Assembly: GCF_019264355.1 (NCBI RefSeq)
Contig: NZ_JAHVAH010000001.1
Location: 1,596,001-1,660,000, forward strand
Reading direction: 5' to 3'
DNA from: Sphingomicrobium clamense
GTDB taxonomy: Bacteria > Pseudomonadota > Alphaproteobacteria > Sphingomonadales > Sphingomonadaceae
Length of the DNA: 64,000 nt
Part shown: one piece after another, positions 9,353 to 19,300 of the stretch
Numbering within the stretch: position 1 is the first letter of the stretch
Layout of the letters: every line of letters begins with the position of its first letter
Translations under genes and position numbers: made by a program
Notes under the pieces: model-generated
The model's input: only the letters and a program-made list of their open reading frames with translations
Told to the model about the DNA's origin: nothing
The model's database searches: none

Positions 9353-10545
9353 GCCTTCTCCGCGCGTGTGCAGATGGCTCGTAGCGAAAGCGCGATAATC
9401 ACGAGATTCGCCGCAATATCGGTTGCGAGCGCAATCTCGAATGACGGGGACAGGATTAACAGCGCAGCCGTGACCAAGGCGGCCACAGCCGACCAAAGAG
9501 CAATGCGCAACTGTTCCCCACCACGAAGAAATCGCGTCGCCAGCACCCATGTCGAATAACGAAACAGGAATACGGCACCCACGAAGATTGAAAGGAGCAT
9601 TTCGTGGCGGTCGAGCTGAGCGAGGATCGTCGCTTGGTAAACGGGTAGCGGCGCCGCCGCGAACCATAGTCCGACAAAAACCGAGCCGATGCCAGCGGCC
9701 GCAGCGAGAGCGATGATGAAAAAGTGTTCGAGCGCACGGCTACTCTTGCTTGGCAGCAGCACGCCACCGCGGGCGAACAGCAGCCCTTGCGTGGGTATGG
9801 TGAACTGGCGAATGAGCAGTTGTGAAATTGCGAAGCCTCCCTGCGCGAGATGTAGGCCGATGGCCGACAAGAGATAGCGCGGAAGATAGCTCACGACTGA
9901 AAGGATGCCATCGGCCAGGCCCAACGCATATCCTTTTCGAATCTCGAAAAGGCTTCGAAAAAACAGCCGTCCCTTCGCCGGGCCTCGGTTGTGATGGTGA
10001 CGGGCAGCGAAGTGCAGGACGATCATCGCTGCGAAGGACGCGGCGACGGTAATCACTAGGAGCGTTTCAAGCTTGCCGTGATCGCTCGATGAAATTTGGG
10101 CTAGACCCAGAAGGTAGAGAATGACGAGGACAGCGTAGTTCATCGCGATGATGGCTGCGCGGTCGTTTCGTACGAGGATCGCAGCCGAGACCTCAGCTTG
10201 CCCTTCGAACAGGCGCGTGAAGAAAAATGCTAGCAAAAGCGTCGTGCCGACCATCGGAAAGGTGAGCCCGAGAAGCAATATGAATGGCATTGCGACGAGC
10301 GCGATCAGAAAACGGGCAATGTGTAATTGGTCATAGCGCGTCGCACCATAGTCGCCCGTGCTGATTCGCTGCGGAATTCCCATGGCCGACGCAAGGAAAA
10401 CCGGCGTGACGATAGCAATGCCGAGCGTGACATCGGCAATGTCCCCGACGTCGAGCACAAGTGCGCCTCCCACGGCTGGCAAGGTCGCCAGAAGAATGCG
10501 TAGGCCGAGCGCAGTCGTCAGCACTGTGGCACTACGAACGATCAT
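9349..10545 (-). CDS. Oligosaccharide flippase-like polytopic membrane protein (Wzx-like)
   Basis: About 398 residues with roughly twelve hydrophobic segments and few charges. The spacing of helices, the central loop (RGPAKGRLFFRSLFEIRKGY) and the position between a polymerase-like and a glycosyltransferase gene fit a MATE/MVF-like polysaccharide flippase. No single diagnostic motif was found, so the family call leans on topology and context. ATG 10545 (MIVRSATVL) is chosen; a TTG five codons upstream (10560) is possible. It is the first gene of the coupled minus-strand trio and is divergent from the glycosyltransferase gene at 10686 across about 140 bp. Confidence 0.65.
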   Translation of the reverse strand: MIVRSATVLTTALGLRILLATLPAVGGALVLDVGDIADVTLGIAIVTPVFLASAMGIPQRISTGDYGATRYDQLHIARFLIALVAMPFILLLGLTFPMVGTTLLLAFFFTRLFEGQAEVSAAILVRNDRAAIIAMNYAVLVILYLLGLAQISSSDHGKLETLLVITVAASFAAMIVLHFAARHHHNRGPAKGRLFFRSLFEIRKGYALGLADGILSVVSYLPRYLLSAIGLHLAQGGFAISQLLIRQFTIPTQGLLFARGGVLLPSKSSRALEHFFIIALAAAAGIGSVFVGLWFAAAPLPVYQATILAQLDRHEMLLSIFVGAVFLFRYSTWVLATRFLRGGEQLRIALWSAVAALVTAALLILSPSFEIALATDIAANLVIIALSLRAICTRAEKA

Positions 10546-10685
10546 AGGTGCGCCTGCCAATCATTCGAAGTTTGCGAAATCGGCTCCACGCCACTCCCCT
10601 TCGGCCCATCCATCTATATGGCACCCTGCCACCAGCGCAACGGCAACACTTCCTTCGCCGCTCGCGCTGCGCCACAAGAGATGCA

Positions 10686-11561
10686 ATGAGGATCGCGATC
10701 GTTCGTTCACCCAAAGCCTATCTGCCGGAGGCCGACGCCTACAAACGCTATCTGACCGGGCGGGGCTTCGAGGCGCGATGCGTCGAGAGCCGGGACGAGC
10801 TGCAGGCAGACGAGACCGCCATCCTGTTCCGCTTCGAAGACCAGTTCGCGCGAAACCTCCGTGCCCGACGCCGCATCCACGAGGAGCATAATCTCCCCAT
10901 CGGCTGGCGTGCGAAAGCCCGGGCCGTGGCAATGAAATTCGCTCCGGAGCCCCACGGCCTCATTCGGCTGGAGCAGGTCGCCGATCAGGCGCCGACAGGG
11001 CCCCAGCCCACGCTGGTTCGCCTGTGCGGAATCGACGAGGCGATCTTCGACACCAATCGCGTTTCGCATCCCGAATTCGATCTCGTCTATTGCGGTTCGC
11101 TCGAGCGTCCGGGCATGGCGACGATGCTCGAACGACTGGGCCGACGGGGCTTTACCATCGCCGTATATGGGCGCGTGCCTCCCGGGTGGCCGACTGCGAG
11201 ATTGGCGGCGGCGGGTGTGAAGCTGTTCGGGAAGATCGCGCGCGATGACGTCCCAAAGGCCCTCTCAAACGCGCGAGCCGGGCTCAATTACACGCCCGAT
11301 CACGGACCACTGCCCTTCCAGGAAAGCATCAAAACGCTCGAATATGTCGCCGCGGGCTTGCCGGTTGTTGCCAATTGCTATCCCTGGGCCGAGCGGTTTG
11401 CGAAGGAGCATGCAACGCAATTCCTGTGGATCGACGAGAAGATTGGCCCCGCAGACCTCGACCGCCTCGCGCCACCTGACGTCGACCTGACCGACCGCAC
11501 CTGGCCCGCCTTGTTCGACCGAATTGGATTGATCGATTTCCTGACAGAGGTGTCGAAATGA
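10686..11561 (+). CDS. Glycosyltransferase (GT-B, group 1-like)
   Basis: About 291 residues from ATG 10686 (MRIAIVRSPKAYLPE). The visible C-terminal half resembles group 1 glycosyltransferases: FDLVYCGSLERPGMATMLE, FTIAVYGRVPPGW, the HGPLPFQESIKTLEYVAAGLPVV segment with the Glu expected to bind the donor. It is shorter than most GT4 enzymes, with a reduced acceptor domain. An in-frame ATG 46 codons upstream would overlap the divergent flippase gene and yields a basic, non-conserved-looking extension, so it was rejected. The 3' end overlaps the next gene (ATGA). Confidence 0.7.
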   Translation: MRIAIVRSPKAYLPEADAYKRYLTGRGFEARCVESRDELQADETAILFRFEDQFARNLRARRRIHEEHNLPIGWRAKARAVAMKFAPEPHGLIRLEQVADQAPTGPQPTLVRLCGIDEAIFDTNRVSHPEFDLVYCGSLERPGMATMLERLGRRGFTIAVYGRVPPGWPTARLAAAGVKLFGKIARDDVPKALSNARAGLNYTPDHGPLPFQESIKTLEYVAAGLPVVANCYPWAERFAKEHATQFLWIDEKIGPADLDRLAPPDVDLTDRTWPALFDRIGLIDFLTEVSK

Positions 11562-12700
11562 GCCCCTGGTGGGTGATCTCCGACGCCCCGTGGCGCACGC
11601 GGCTGGCTGCGCTGATGTTTCCGGGATGCGCGGCAGCATGCGACGAGGAAGTCGACTGGGACCGCTTGGCCTACATCGTGGAGGCGCATCGCCTCGGGCC
11701 GTGGCTTCACCAGCGCGGCGTCGATGCGCCCGGAACATTGCGCGAGCAGTGGAGCGAGGCGGCGAACGTCGCAGCGATTCGCGCGCTACAGATGCAGCAG
11801 GATTTGCTCAACCTGCTCGACCTGCTCGAACCGCACGGCCTCGAACCGGTCGCACTCAAGGGTGTGCCGCTTTCGCTATTCGCCTACGACCAGCCGTGGC
11901 ACCGACCGATGCGCGACATCGATCTGCTGTTCGCGGACCGGGCCGCAACCCTCGATGCCTGGAAGACGATGCTTGCGGCGGGCTATTCTCCCTACCGAGA
12001 CCGAATCGGCGATGCGGAGGCGATCCTTGACGAGCGCCACCAGCTTCCGCCTATCTTATCACCCAACGGCCAAACGGTAATCGAACTTCACCAGCGCACA
12101 GGACACAGACGTGGGCCGGAAGCCCCTATGGCCAGCCAGTACCGCAATTTCCTCGGTCGCGATGCGCGCTTTCCGACTCCCGAAGCGCTACTATTGCATC
12201 TCGTCCGACATGCGGCGCGGGACCATCGTTTCGATAATGGGCCGCAGGTGCTGGTCGATATCGCCAGGGTCTTAAAGACCGAACGTATTGACGATGCCGT
12301 TCTCCGAGAGGCTGCGAGCGGCGAACGGCTTGAACGGCACATGGCGCTCCTGTTTGCGATGGCAGCCGACGCATTCCCGGAAACCAGAGTCCCCTCTCCT
12401 TTCGACATCGATGTGACGACCGACGCCAAGTCCCTCGCCTGGACGCTGATGACCAGCGATCCGGATGACCTTGCGCAGGCGCGCGACCGGGCCACGACGA
12501 AAAAGGCGGGATTCGGCCACCTTTCGCAACGCTTGCTCCCGTCGCCGAGACGGCTCGCGGCCGCGCAGGGAAAGGGCAATCCGCTCAAGCAATATGTCGC
12601 CCATTACCGACGCCTGCTGACCGAGCGTCTTCCGATCCTCGCCGGTTCGGGCCGACAGGACGAAGGCCTGGCAAAACTCGTCGACTGGCTGGGAGACTGA
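11558..12700 (+). CDS. Nucleotidyltransferase-fold family protein
   Basis: 380 residues. The N-terminal half contains LEPHGLEPVALKGVPLSL and RPMRDIDLLF, the GS/DxD-like pattern of the uncharacterised nucleotidyltransferase family often found in polysaccharide and peptide-modification clusters. The histidine-rich middle (IELHQRTGHRRG, LLLHLVRHAARDHRFD) is also typical. The C-terminal part is helical with no clear motif. It overlaps the preceding glycosyltransferase by four bases (ATGA), so it is the last gene of the polysaccharide locus. The substrate is unknown; an attached sugar or a carrier is plausible from context only. Confidence 0.65.
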   Translation: MSPWWVISDAPWRTRLAALMFPGCAAACDEEVDWDRLAYIVEAHRLGPWLHQRGVDAPGTLREQWSEAANVAAIRALQMQQDLLNLLDLLEPHGLEPVALKGVPLSLFAYDQPWHRPMRDIDLLFADRAATLDAWKTMLAAGYSPYRDRIGDAEAILDERHQLPPILSPNGQTVIELHQRTGHRRGPEAPMASQYRNFLGRDARFPTPEALLLHLVRHAARDHRFDNGPQVLVDIARVLKTERIDDAVLREAASGERLERHMALLFAMAADAFPETRVPSPFDIDVTTDAKSLAWTLMTSDPDDLAQARDRATTKKAGFGHLSQRLLPSPRRLAAAQGKGNPLKQYVAHYRRLLTERLPILAGSGRQDEGLAKLVDWLGD

Positions 12701-12751
12701 ACGCTTGCAAAAATCTCCGCGAACACCGATCTCGCGCAGGAGGAGGGTGAC

Positions 12752-13678
12752 ATGACCGACCAAGCACTCGAAGCGGCGACGGCAATCGTCAGGGCCGCGC
12801 ATGAAGCGCCGGAAAAACGGCCGACGATCGCGGGTTTCTTCGATGAGAATACTTACACCGTCACCTATGTCGTCCACGACGCCGAAACGAAACAGGCCGC
12901 GATCATCGACAGCGTGCTCGACTATGACCAGGCGTCAGGACGGACCGGTTTCGAAAGCGCCGAGCGCGTACTCGACTATGTCACAGAAAAAGGTCTCGAG
13001 GTCGAATGGGTCATGGAAACCCACGCGCATGCCGACCATTTGTCCGCTGCGCCTTATCTGCAGGAGAAGCTCGGCGGTAAGCTGGCGATCGGCAAGGACA
13101 TTGTGCGCGTCCAGGACGTATTCGGAAAAATCTTCAATGCCGGTACCGACTTCGAGCGAGACGGGTCGCAATTCGACCACCTCTTCACCGACGGCGAACG
13201 ATTTTCGATCGGAACGCTCGAGGGGATCGCGCTCCACGTTCCCGGCCACACGCCAGCCGATATGGCCTATATCGTCGGCGATGCAGCATTCGTCGGCGAC
13301 ACCATGTTCATGCCCGACTATGGGACCGCACGTGCCGACTTTCCTGGCGGTTGCGCGCGCCAGCTCTACCAGTCGATCCGGCGACTCCTCCAGCTTCCAG
13401 AGGAAACGCGCATTTTTCTGTGCCACGACTACAAGGCGCCTGGCCGCGACGACTATGCTTGGGAGAGCACGGTCGCGCTCCAGCGGGCGCACAACGTGCA
13501 CGTCCATGACGGGGTGAGCGAGGACGAATTCGTCGAGATGCGGACCAGTCGCGACGCGACGCTCGCCATGCCGCAGCTCATCATGCCATCGGTGCAGGTC
13601 AATATCCGCGGTGGGCACCTGCCCGAGCCCGAGGATAATGGCGTGTCCTACATCAAGATTCCGGTCAACAAACTGTGA
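12752..13678 (+). CDS. MBL-fold persulfide dioxygenase-like hydrolase
   Basis: 308 residues, start preceded by a strong AGGAGGAG. Metallo-beta-lactamase motifs: THAHADH (about residues 90-96), HVPGHTPADMAY, VGDTMFMPDYGTARADFPGG and a late LCHDYKAPGRD. The ADFPGG/YGTARxD pattern is that of the ETHE1/Blh group, which oxidises glutathione persulfide to sulfite using one iron. The genes that follow encode sulfur-compound transporters and a sulfite exporter, which supports a persulfide/sulfide detoxification role. The next gene starts within its stop (GTGA). Confidence 0.82.
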   Translation: MTDQALEAATAIVRAAHEAPEKRPTIAGFFDENTYTVTYVVHDAETKQAAIIDSVLDYDQASGRTGFESAERVLDYVTEKGLEVEWVMETHAHADHLSAAPYLQEKLGGKLAIGKDIVRVQDVFGKIFNAGTDFERDGSQFDHLFTDGERFSIGTLEGIALHVPGHTPADMAYIVGDAAFVGDTMFMPDYGTARADFPGGCARQLYQSIRRLLQLPEETRIFLCHDYKAPGRDDYAWESTVALQRAHNVHVHDGVSEDEFVEMRTSRDATLAMPQLIMPSVQVNIRGGHLPEPEDNGVSYIKIPVNKL

Positions 13679-14115
13679 TCCCGGGCTTCGAACATGCCGA
13701 TCCGGTCGGCGGGCTGCTCGGTGGATTGCTGATCGGGTTGGCGGCCGCGCTCATGCTGCTCGGCGCCGGGCGTATCGCGGGCGTGTCGGGCATTGCCGCA
13801 AGGGCATCTGGACTCGCCGATAGCGGCATGGGGCGGGGATCGGCTCTCGCCTTCCTCGTCGGCCTGCCGCTCGGTGCGTTGTTAATTAGCCTGCTCGTCG
13901 ATAAAACGCCGCCGAGCCTTTTCGACTGGCCCTTTCTCGTCGTCGCAGGGCTAATCGTCGGCTTTGGCACGCGGCTCGGGAGTGGCTGCACGAGTGGGCA
14001 TGGCGTGTGCGGCATGAGCCGCCTTTCGGCCCGCTCGATCGTCGCGACGATCACTTTCATGGCCGCAGGCATCGCGACAGTAGCGGCGATGAACGCGCTG
14101 GGGCTGCCGTCATGA
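13675..14115 (+). CDS. YeeE/YedE-family half transporter, first subunit
   Basis: 146 residues, GTG start overlapping the previous stop (GTGA). Four hydrophobic segments. The signature FGTRLGSGCTSGHGVCGMSRLS, with two cysteines, is the substrate-thiol motif of the YeeE/YedE (TsuA-like) family that moves thiosulfate or other sulfur compounds. The protein is half the size of full TsuA; the second half is the next gene, overlapping as ATGA. Confidence 0.85.
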   Translation: MIPGFEHADPVGGLLGGLLIGLAAALMLLGAGRIAGVSGIAARASGLADSGMGRGSALAFLVGLPLGALLISLLVDKTPPSLFDWPFLVVAGLIVGFGTRLGSGCTSGHGVCGMSRLSARSIVATITFMAAGIATVAAMNALGLPS

Positions 14116-14522
14116 AGCGGCTCATCCCACTGCTCTCGGGCCTATTGTTCGGTGCTGGCCTCCATCTGGGCGGCATGACCGACCCAGCGCGCGTGCGCGG
14201 CTTTCTCGACCTGTTCGGCGACTGGGACTCGACGCTCGCCTTCGTAATGGGCGGCGCGCTGCTCGTGATGGCCTTCGTCTGGCCGCTTCAGCGCAAAATG
14301 GCGCGTCCATGGTTCGAAGATGGCTTTTCGCTGCCTACCAAGAGCGACCTCGACAGCAAGCTGATCGGTGGCGCGCTGTTGTTCGGCGTCGGATGGGGAA
14401 TTGCCGGATTGTGCCCGGGACCGGGCTTTGCCGCCTTGGCGGTCGAGCCCGTGTCGGCGGCGATCTTCGTCGCGGCGATGCTGGGCGGCATGGCAGTCCA
14501 CCGCGTGACGCTGGGTCGGTAA
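14112..14522 (+). CDS. YeeE/YedE-family half transporter, second subunit (DUF6691-like)
   Basis: 136 residues from ATG 14112 (MKRLIPLLSGLLFG), which overlaps the stop of the first subunit (ATGA). Four hydrophobic segments and the motifs GAGLHLGGMTDPARVRGFLD and GWGIAGLCPGPGFAAL, where the single Cys corresponds to the second Cys motif of full-length YeeE/YedE. The longer in-frame extension upstream lies within the preceding gene and was rejected. It probably forms a heteromer with the preceding protein to import or move sulfur compounds. Confidence 0.85.
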   Translation: MKRLIPLLSGLLFGAGLHLGGMTDPARVRGFLDLFGDWDSTLAFVMGGALLVMAFVWPLQRKMARPWFEDGFSLPTKSDLDSKLIGGALLFGVGWGIAGLCPGPGFAALAVEPVSAAIFVAAMLGGMAVHRVTLGR

Positions 14523-14525
14523 GCG

Positions 14526-15302
14526 ATGGATTGGGGCTACTGGGTCTCGGGCGGGCTGTCGGGTGTCGTGATCGGGTTCAGCCTCGCGCTGATCGGCGGA
14601 GGCGGATCGATCCTGGCAGTGCCGTTGATGATGTATGTCGTCGGCGCTCCTGCGCCGCACATCGCAATCGGGACGAGTGCGCTGGCGGTCGCGGCGAATG
14701 CGGCGACGGGGCTTTGGAATCATGCGCGCAAGGGCAATGTCATCTGGAGCAGCGGTTTGCTGTTTGCGGGTGCTGGCGTTGTAGGAGCGTTCCTGGGATC
14801 GACGGGCGGGAAGGCGTTTGATGGGCAAAAGCTGTTGTTTTTGTTCGCGATTCTGATGATCGTCGTGGGCGTGCTGATGCTGCGGCGCAAAGGGGATGGC
14901 GGATCGCGGCCCGGAGCGCTGACCAAGGCCAATGCGCCCAAGGTGGGTGCGACGGGGATCGGCGCAGGGCTTGCGTCGGGCTTCTTCGGGATTGGCGGCG
15001 GTTTTCTGATCGTGCCCGGTCTCATCGCCTCGACCCGCATGGCAATGCTCAAGGCGGTGGGCACGAGCCTTGTCGGCGTGACCGCTTTCGGGCTCACCAC
15101 CGCGCTCAACTATGCGCGCGACGGGCTGGTGGACTGGGCGCTGGCGGCGTTGTTCGTGGCGGGCGGATTTATCGGCTCGCTGCTCGGCACCCGCGCTGCG
15201 GCGCACCTTTCGTCCAAGGGCCAGCTGACCAAGGCATTTAGCGGCGTGATCTTCGTCATCGCCGCCTACATGCTTTATCGGTCGGGCAGCGAAGCCTTCT
15301 AG
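14526..15302 (+). CDS. TauE/SafE-family sulfite exporter
   Basis: 258 residues, eight hydrophobic segments. Each half begins with a Gly/Ser-rich motif (IGGGGSILAVPLMMYVVG and FFGIGGGFLIVPGLIASTRM), the internal duplication of TauE/SafE permeases. As last gene of the persulfide operon (three bases after the previous stop) it is likely to export the sulfite produced by the dioxygenase. The stop overlaps the stop of the convergent mscS-like gene. Confidence 0.88.
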   Translation: MDWGYWVSGGLSGVVIGFSLALIGGGGSILAVPLMMYVVGAPAPHIAIGTSALAVAANAATGLWNHARKGNVIWSSGLLFAGAGVVGAFLGSTGGKAFDGQKLLFLFAILMIVVGVLMLRRKGDGGSRPGALTKANAPKVGATGIGAGLASGFFGIGGGFLIVPGLIASTRMAMLKAVGTSLVGVTAFGLTTALNYARDGLVDWALAALFVAGGFIGSLLGTRAAAHLSSKGQLTKAFSGVIFVIAAYMLYRSGSEAF

Positions 15303-16309
15303 GCGCTATCCTTGGCGTTGCGATTGGCGGCGCGTTCGCGCATCGCATCGACCATCTTGGCAGGCTTGGGATCCTTATCGGGAACGGTGGGCCAGCCCTC
15401 ACGCTGCTTCGCGCGGTCGCCATCGGTCTCTTCGGTCTGGTCGTGGAACAGGACGACCTGCGTATCGAACGGCATGTCGATGCCGGCCTTGGTCAGCGCG
15501 CCGGCAATCGCCTCGATCACGTCACTGCGGACCTTGGTTTCCTGGCTGCGTTCGGCATCGGTCCACCAGCGCGCGCGCAACGTGATCCAGCTGGCATCGA
15601 GCGAGGAGACCAGCACCTGTGCAGGCCGCGCGGTAAGCACGCCTTCGACCGACTTGATCGCTTCGAGCATCGTTTCCTTGGCGGTCGCAATGTCGTCGCC
15701 ATAGCCAATGCCGACATCATATTCGCTGCGGCGGATGTCGTAGGCGGTCATGACCTTGAGCGGGTCGGAATAGATTTGGCTGTTGGGGATGATGACGCGG
15801 CGATTATCGAAAGTGCGAATGAAGGTCGCGCGCGTCTCGATCGCCTCGACACGTCCCGAAAAGTCGCCGCTCTCGATCTCGTCGCCCACCTTGAAGGGCT
15901 GGCGGATGAGGATCATGATCCCGGCCAGCAGGTTCTGGAAGATGTCCTGGAAGGCGAAGCCGATCGCGAGCCCGCCGATGCCTAGGCCCGAGATGAGCTG
16001 TCCCGGGGTCAGCGACGGGAGGATCACCGTAAGCGCGACGAACAGGCCGATGATCATGATGGCGTAGAAGGCCAGCCGCGCGAAGACGGTCGACAGCGTG
16101 CTGGTCTCATCGTCGCCAAATTTGGCGCGCTTCATGGCTGAGCGCACCGTGCGCGCGATCAGCCAGAAGACCAAAAAGACGACGATGCCGATGGCAATCT
16201 TGGGAAGGGCGGCGAAGAAGCCATCGATGATCCCATCGATGGTTTCCCAGCTCTCGTTGATGTCAGCATCGACCTGCTGAAGGGTGTTTGGAGTGTCGCT
16301 CATGTTCAT
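15299..16309 (-). CDS. Small-conductance mechanosensitive channel (MscS family)
   Basis: About 336 residues from ATG 16309; ATG 16303 is an alternative. Three hydrophobic segments, then the pore-lining TM3 region GLGIGGLAIGFAFQDIFQNLLAGIMILIRQPF, immediately followed by the beta domain with GDEIESGDFSGRVEAIETRAT and IPNSQIYSDPLKVMTAY. These are the core MscS signatures. It should release solutes under hypo-osmotic stress. The C-terminal tail after the alpha/beta domain is about 60 residues, charged, rich in Lys/Asp/Glu. Confidence 0.9.
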   Translation of the reverse strand: MNMSDTPNTLQQVDADINESWETIDGIIDGFFAALPKIAIGIVVFLVFWLIARTVRSAMKRAKFGDDETSTLSTVFARLAFYAIMIIGLFVALTVILPSLTPGQLISGLGIGGLAIGFAFQDIFQNLLAGIMILIRQPFKVGDEIESGDFSGRVEAIETRATFIRTFDNRRVIIPNSQIYSDPLKVMTAYDIRRSEYDVGIGYGDDIATAKETMLEAIKSVEGVLTARPAQVLVSSLDASWITLRARWWTDAERSQETKVRSDVIEAIAGALTKAGIDMPFDTQVVLFHDQTEETDGDRAKQREGWPTVPDKDPKPAKMVDAMRERAANRNAKDSA

Positions 16310-16319
16310 GGGCAACGGG

Positions 16320-16353
16320 GCGCGGGCGAAGTTCGTTCCCACTCCGCCCGCGC
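16320..16353. other. GC-rich hairpin between ABC/M1 gene and mscS
   Basis: A nine-base perfect stem (GCGCGGGCG 16320-16328 with CGCCCGCGC 16345-16353) is followed on the plus strand by GTTTTT. Both flanking genes are on the minus strand, so on their transcript the hairpin sits just before the mscS start rather than ending a message. It could be a 5'-UTR structure or a terminator against antisense transcription. Confidence 0.35.
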
Positions 16354-16364
16354 GTTTTTGGCCG

Positions 16365-19300
16365 TTAGCTGTCGGAAACGGCCTTCACATTGTCCTCCGA
16401 ACGGCGGTCGATGTAGCGATTATAGGGGTCGATCCCGACGTAGGATGGCCGCTTGTCGCTCATCAGCACATATTCGGTCTTCCCGCCCTCGACGGTCCGC
16501 GTTTCCATGACGAGGACGTCCTCGGACGAGAATTCATCGAAGCCCGGACGATCGGTGAAAAGGCCGATCTCGATCGGTTCGGACATGGTGACTTTCGTTT
16601 CCTTGCCCTTGCCGTTCGCCTCATATTTTGCGGCCTCGACGGTGAAGGTGGTTTGCCAGCGGCCGTCGACCTCTTTGGTGTCGACATCCCCGACCTTGAG
16701 GTCGAACAGCACGATCTTCTCGAACAGGTCGGTGATCAGCCGCTGCTCTTCCTCGCTCTCAGCGACGGCGCGCAGCTCTGCGACGAAATCGAGCGAACGG
16801 TGATAGGGCGCGCCCTTGAACTTCCACTTGTCGATGAAGCTGGCGAAGGCGCGATTGACGCGGTCCTCGCCCATGCGGTGGGCAAGCAGCGCGAGCACAT
16901 GGCCGCCCTTGCGATAGTGGATGTAGGACTGGTTCTCCATCCGGATGAGCGGCAATTCCTCATTGGTCTCGCCCTTGCGACCCGAAAGGTAGCGGTCGAG
17001 CTCGAACTTCAGGAAGCGACGCATCTGGTCCTCGCCGAGCAACGACTTCATGACCATTATCGCCGAGTAGCTGGCCATCGTCTCCGTGGTCAGCGCATCG
17101 CCTTGCATCCCTGCGCCGATGACCTGGTGCGCCCAATACTGGTGCGCCAATTCGTGTGCGATGACGTAGGTGATGAAGTCGGTGTCGGTCTCCCCGATCT
17201 TGGTCGTGAACCCGATCGCCTCGGAATAGGGCATGGTACCCGCGTACGCCTGCGCGAAGCTCGCGTAGCCCGGGAATTCGACGATGCGGGCATGGTCGAA
17301 TTGATAGGGTCCGAAATTCTCCTGATAATAGCCGAGCGATGCCTCCATCGCGTCGAGCATCCGTTCGACATTCCAGTCATGCTCGTCGTGATAATAGACG
17401 GACAGCTTGATGCCTTCGAAATCGCGCTCAGCGACTTGGTAGTCCGCCGACTGGATCGAGAAGAAGTTGAGGATCGGCGCGGGGCTGACGAAACGTGCCA
17501 CGCGGCGGTCGCCTTCGATCTCGTCGGAGACCTTGTTGCCGGGCGCCAGCGGCACCTGGTCGGCATCGGTCGAGAGGGTGATGTCGCTCATCACCCAGTC
17601 CATCGCCAGCGCATTCTTGTTGGTCGCCGACATGTCCTCGAGCTTCGCAGGGCGCAATTCGTCGGGCAGGCCCTGGCGACGACGGGCCTGACGGTCGCTG
17701 AGCATGCCCGAGCGATCCATGCCGAGCACCGGCGTGAAGGAGCGGTTGTTGATGAAGCTGGCATCGGGCGTGATGCTGGTCGCCGCGCCGGTCGCGCGGA
17801 ACCCTCGATACCAGACACGCGAGTTGAAGGTCAGCTCCGACGTCTCGCCCGGCTGGAGTGGCGTATCGAACTCGTAGATGCGCACTCCAAATTCTTCGTC
17901 ATGGGACTTCAGCGAGGCGCCGGCGACGTCGAGCGTGTCATATTCCACATCGAAGCTACCCTCGCGCACCCACAATTCGGGGATTGCCTCGTCCGTGTCG
18001 TTGACCAGCGCGTAGCGGCCCTCGACCTTGAGACGGCGATCGTCGGGGAAGAGGTCGACGTCGAGCTTCACGTCGGTGACGATCGGTTGGACGACATCCT
18101 CATATTTGAGATATTTCTTCTCGTAATCGGCGAGCAGTTTCTCGTTCTCGTCGCTGGTGCGATACTCGTTGAGCACCTTGATATTGTGGTGGGCAAAGGC
18201 GCCCAGCGAGACGATCGAGACGAGCGCGACGGCGAAGATGGCAAGCACGCTCTTGCTGGCGCCGCTATTGCGGAGCCGCTTGAAGCGCGACTTGAGCGCG
18301 AGGTCGGTACCGCGCGGCCACAAGAGATGCGCCACGAGCGCCAGCACCACCGCCCATGCCGCCCAATAGGCCTGCATGATGCGCGCGCCGAATTCGAACG
18401 GGGCCGGGTCGACCATGTCGGACAAGGGGACCGACGGGCCCGCACCATAAATGTAGAGCGGGTTGGTGTAGCCCCAGCTCGACAGGACGATCGTACCGAG
18501 GAACCAAGCGAGGATGAGGCCCCAGCCGACATATTTGTTGGGGCTCAGCACCTGGATGACGACTGCGAGTACCGCGATCAACGCCGCGTCGACTGCTGCG
18601 GGCAGAATAAACCACCCAATATAGCGGCCGATGCCGAGATCGGGGGCGCCGGCGGTCAGCTGGTAGAGCAGGCCAGTGAGCATGCCCGAGACGTTGACCA
18701 GGACGATCACGAGGAAGACCGCGATGATCTTCGGCAGGGTCATGGCCCAGGCCGGGACCGGGGCACTGTCGACGATCTCGCCAAGCTTGTGGTCGCGTTC
18801 GCGCCACACCGTCTCGCCGCCGTAGAAGGCCGCGATGATGAGGATGAAGATCGCGAAATTGTCGCGCACCTGCGAGATGGTGTCGGCAACGGTGGCATAG
18901 TTGCCCGCGCCGTAGAGCTGGTTGCCGCCCCACAGCGCACTGGCGGTGAAGCCGACCGCGATGAGCATGAGGATCAAGAGTCCGGGGCTGCGTAGGATCA
19001 GCTTCACCTCGACCCGCAGGCGGGCGACGAATTGCGACCAGGCGCTGATCGATCCGTCCTTGGCGGTGATCGATGCGCCGCCACGGGTCGGCTCGATGCT
19101 GGCGAACTTCTCTTCTTTCGCCTTGGCCTTGGCGAGCTTCTTCAGCTTCCGCTTCGAGGCGGGCTTTTCCGACAGGCTGAAGCGCCACATGGTGATGGCG
19201 AGGAAGACCATGCCGAGAATAATCACGAAGACGCGATTGAACAGCATCAGCCCGGCGAGCGGGACGAGGCGGTTATTCTGTTCGAACGCGGTCCAGTAGC

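Noticed and set aside
8183..9667. 105-codon extension of the polymerase-like gene
   Set aside because: It overlaps the flippase-like gene; the ATG at 9352 gives an ATGA overlap and a normal N-terminus.
16284..18995. Open frame of 903 codons on the plus strand
   Set aside because: It lies antisense to the permease/M1 gene in the frame mirrored by its codon bias; composition is Asp/Arg/Val-rich without motifs, and the opposite strand has HELAH and other conserved features.
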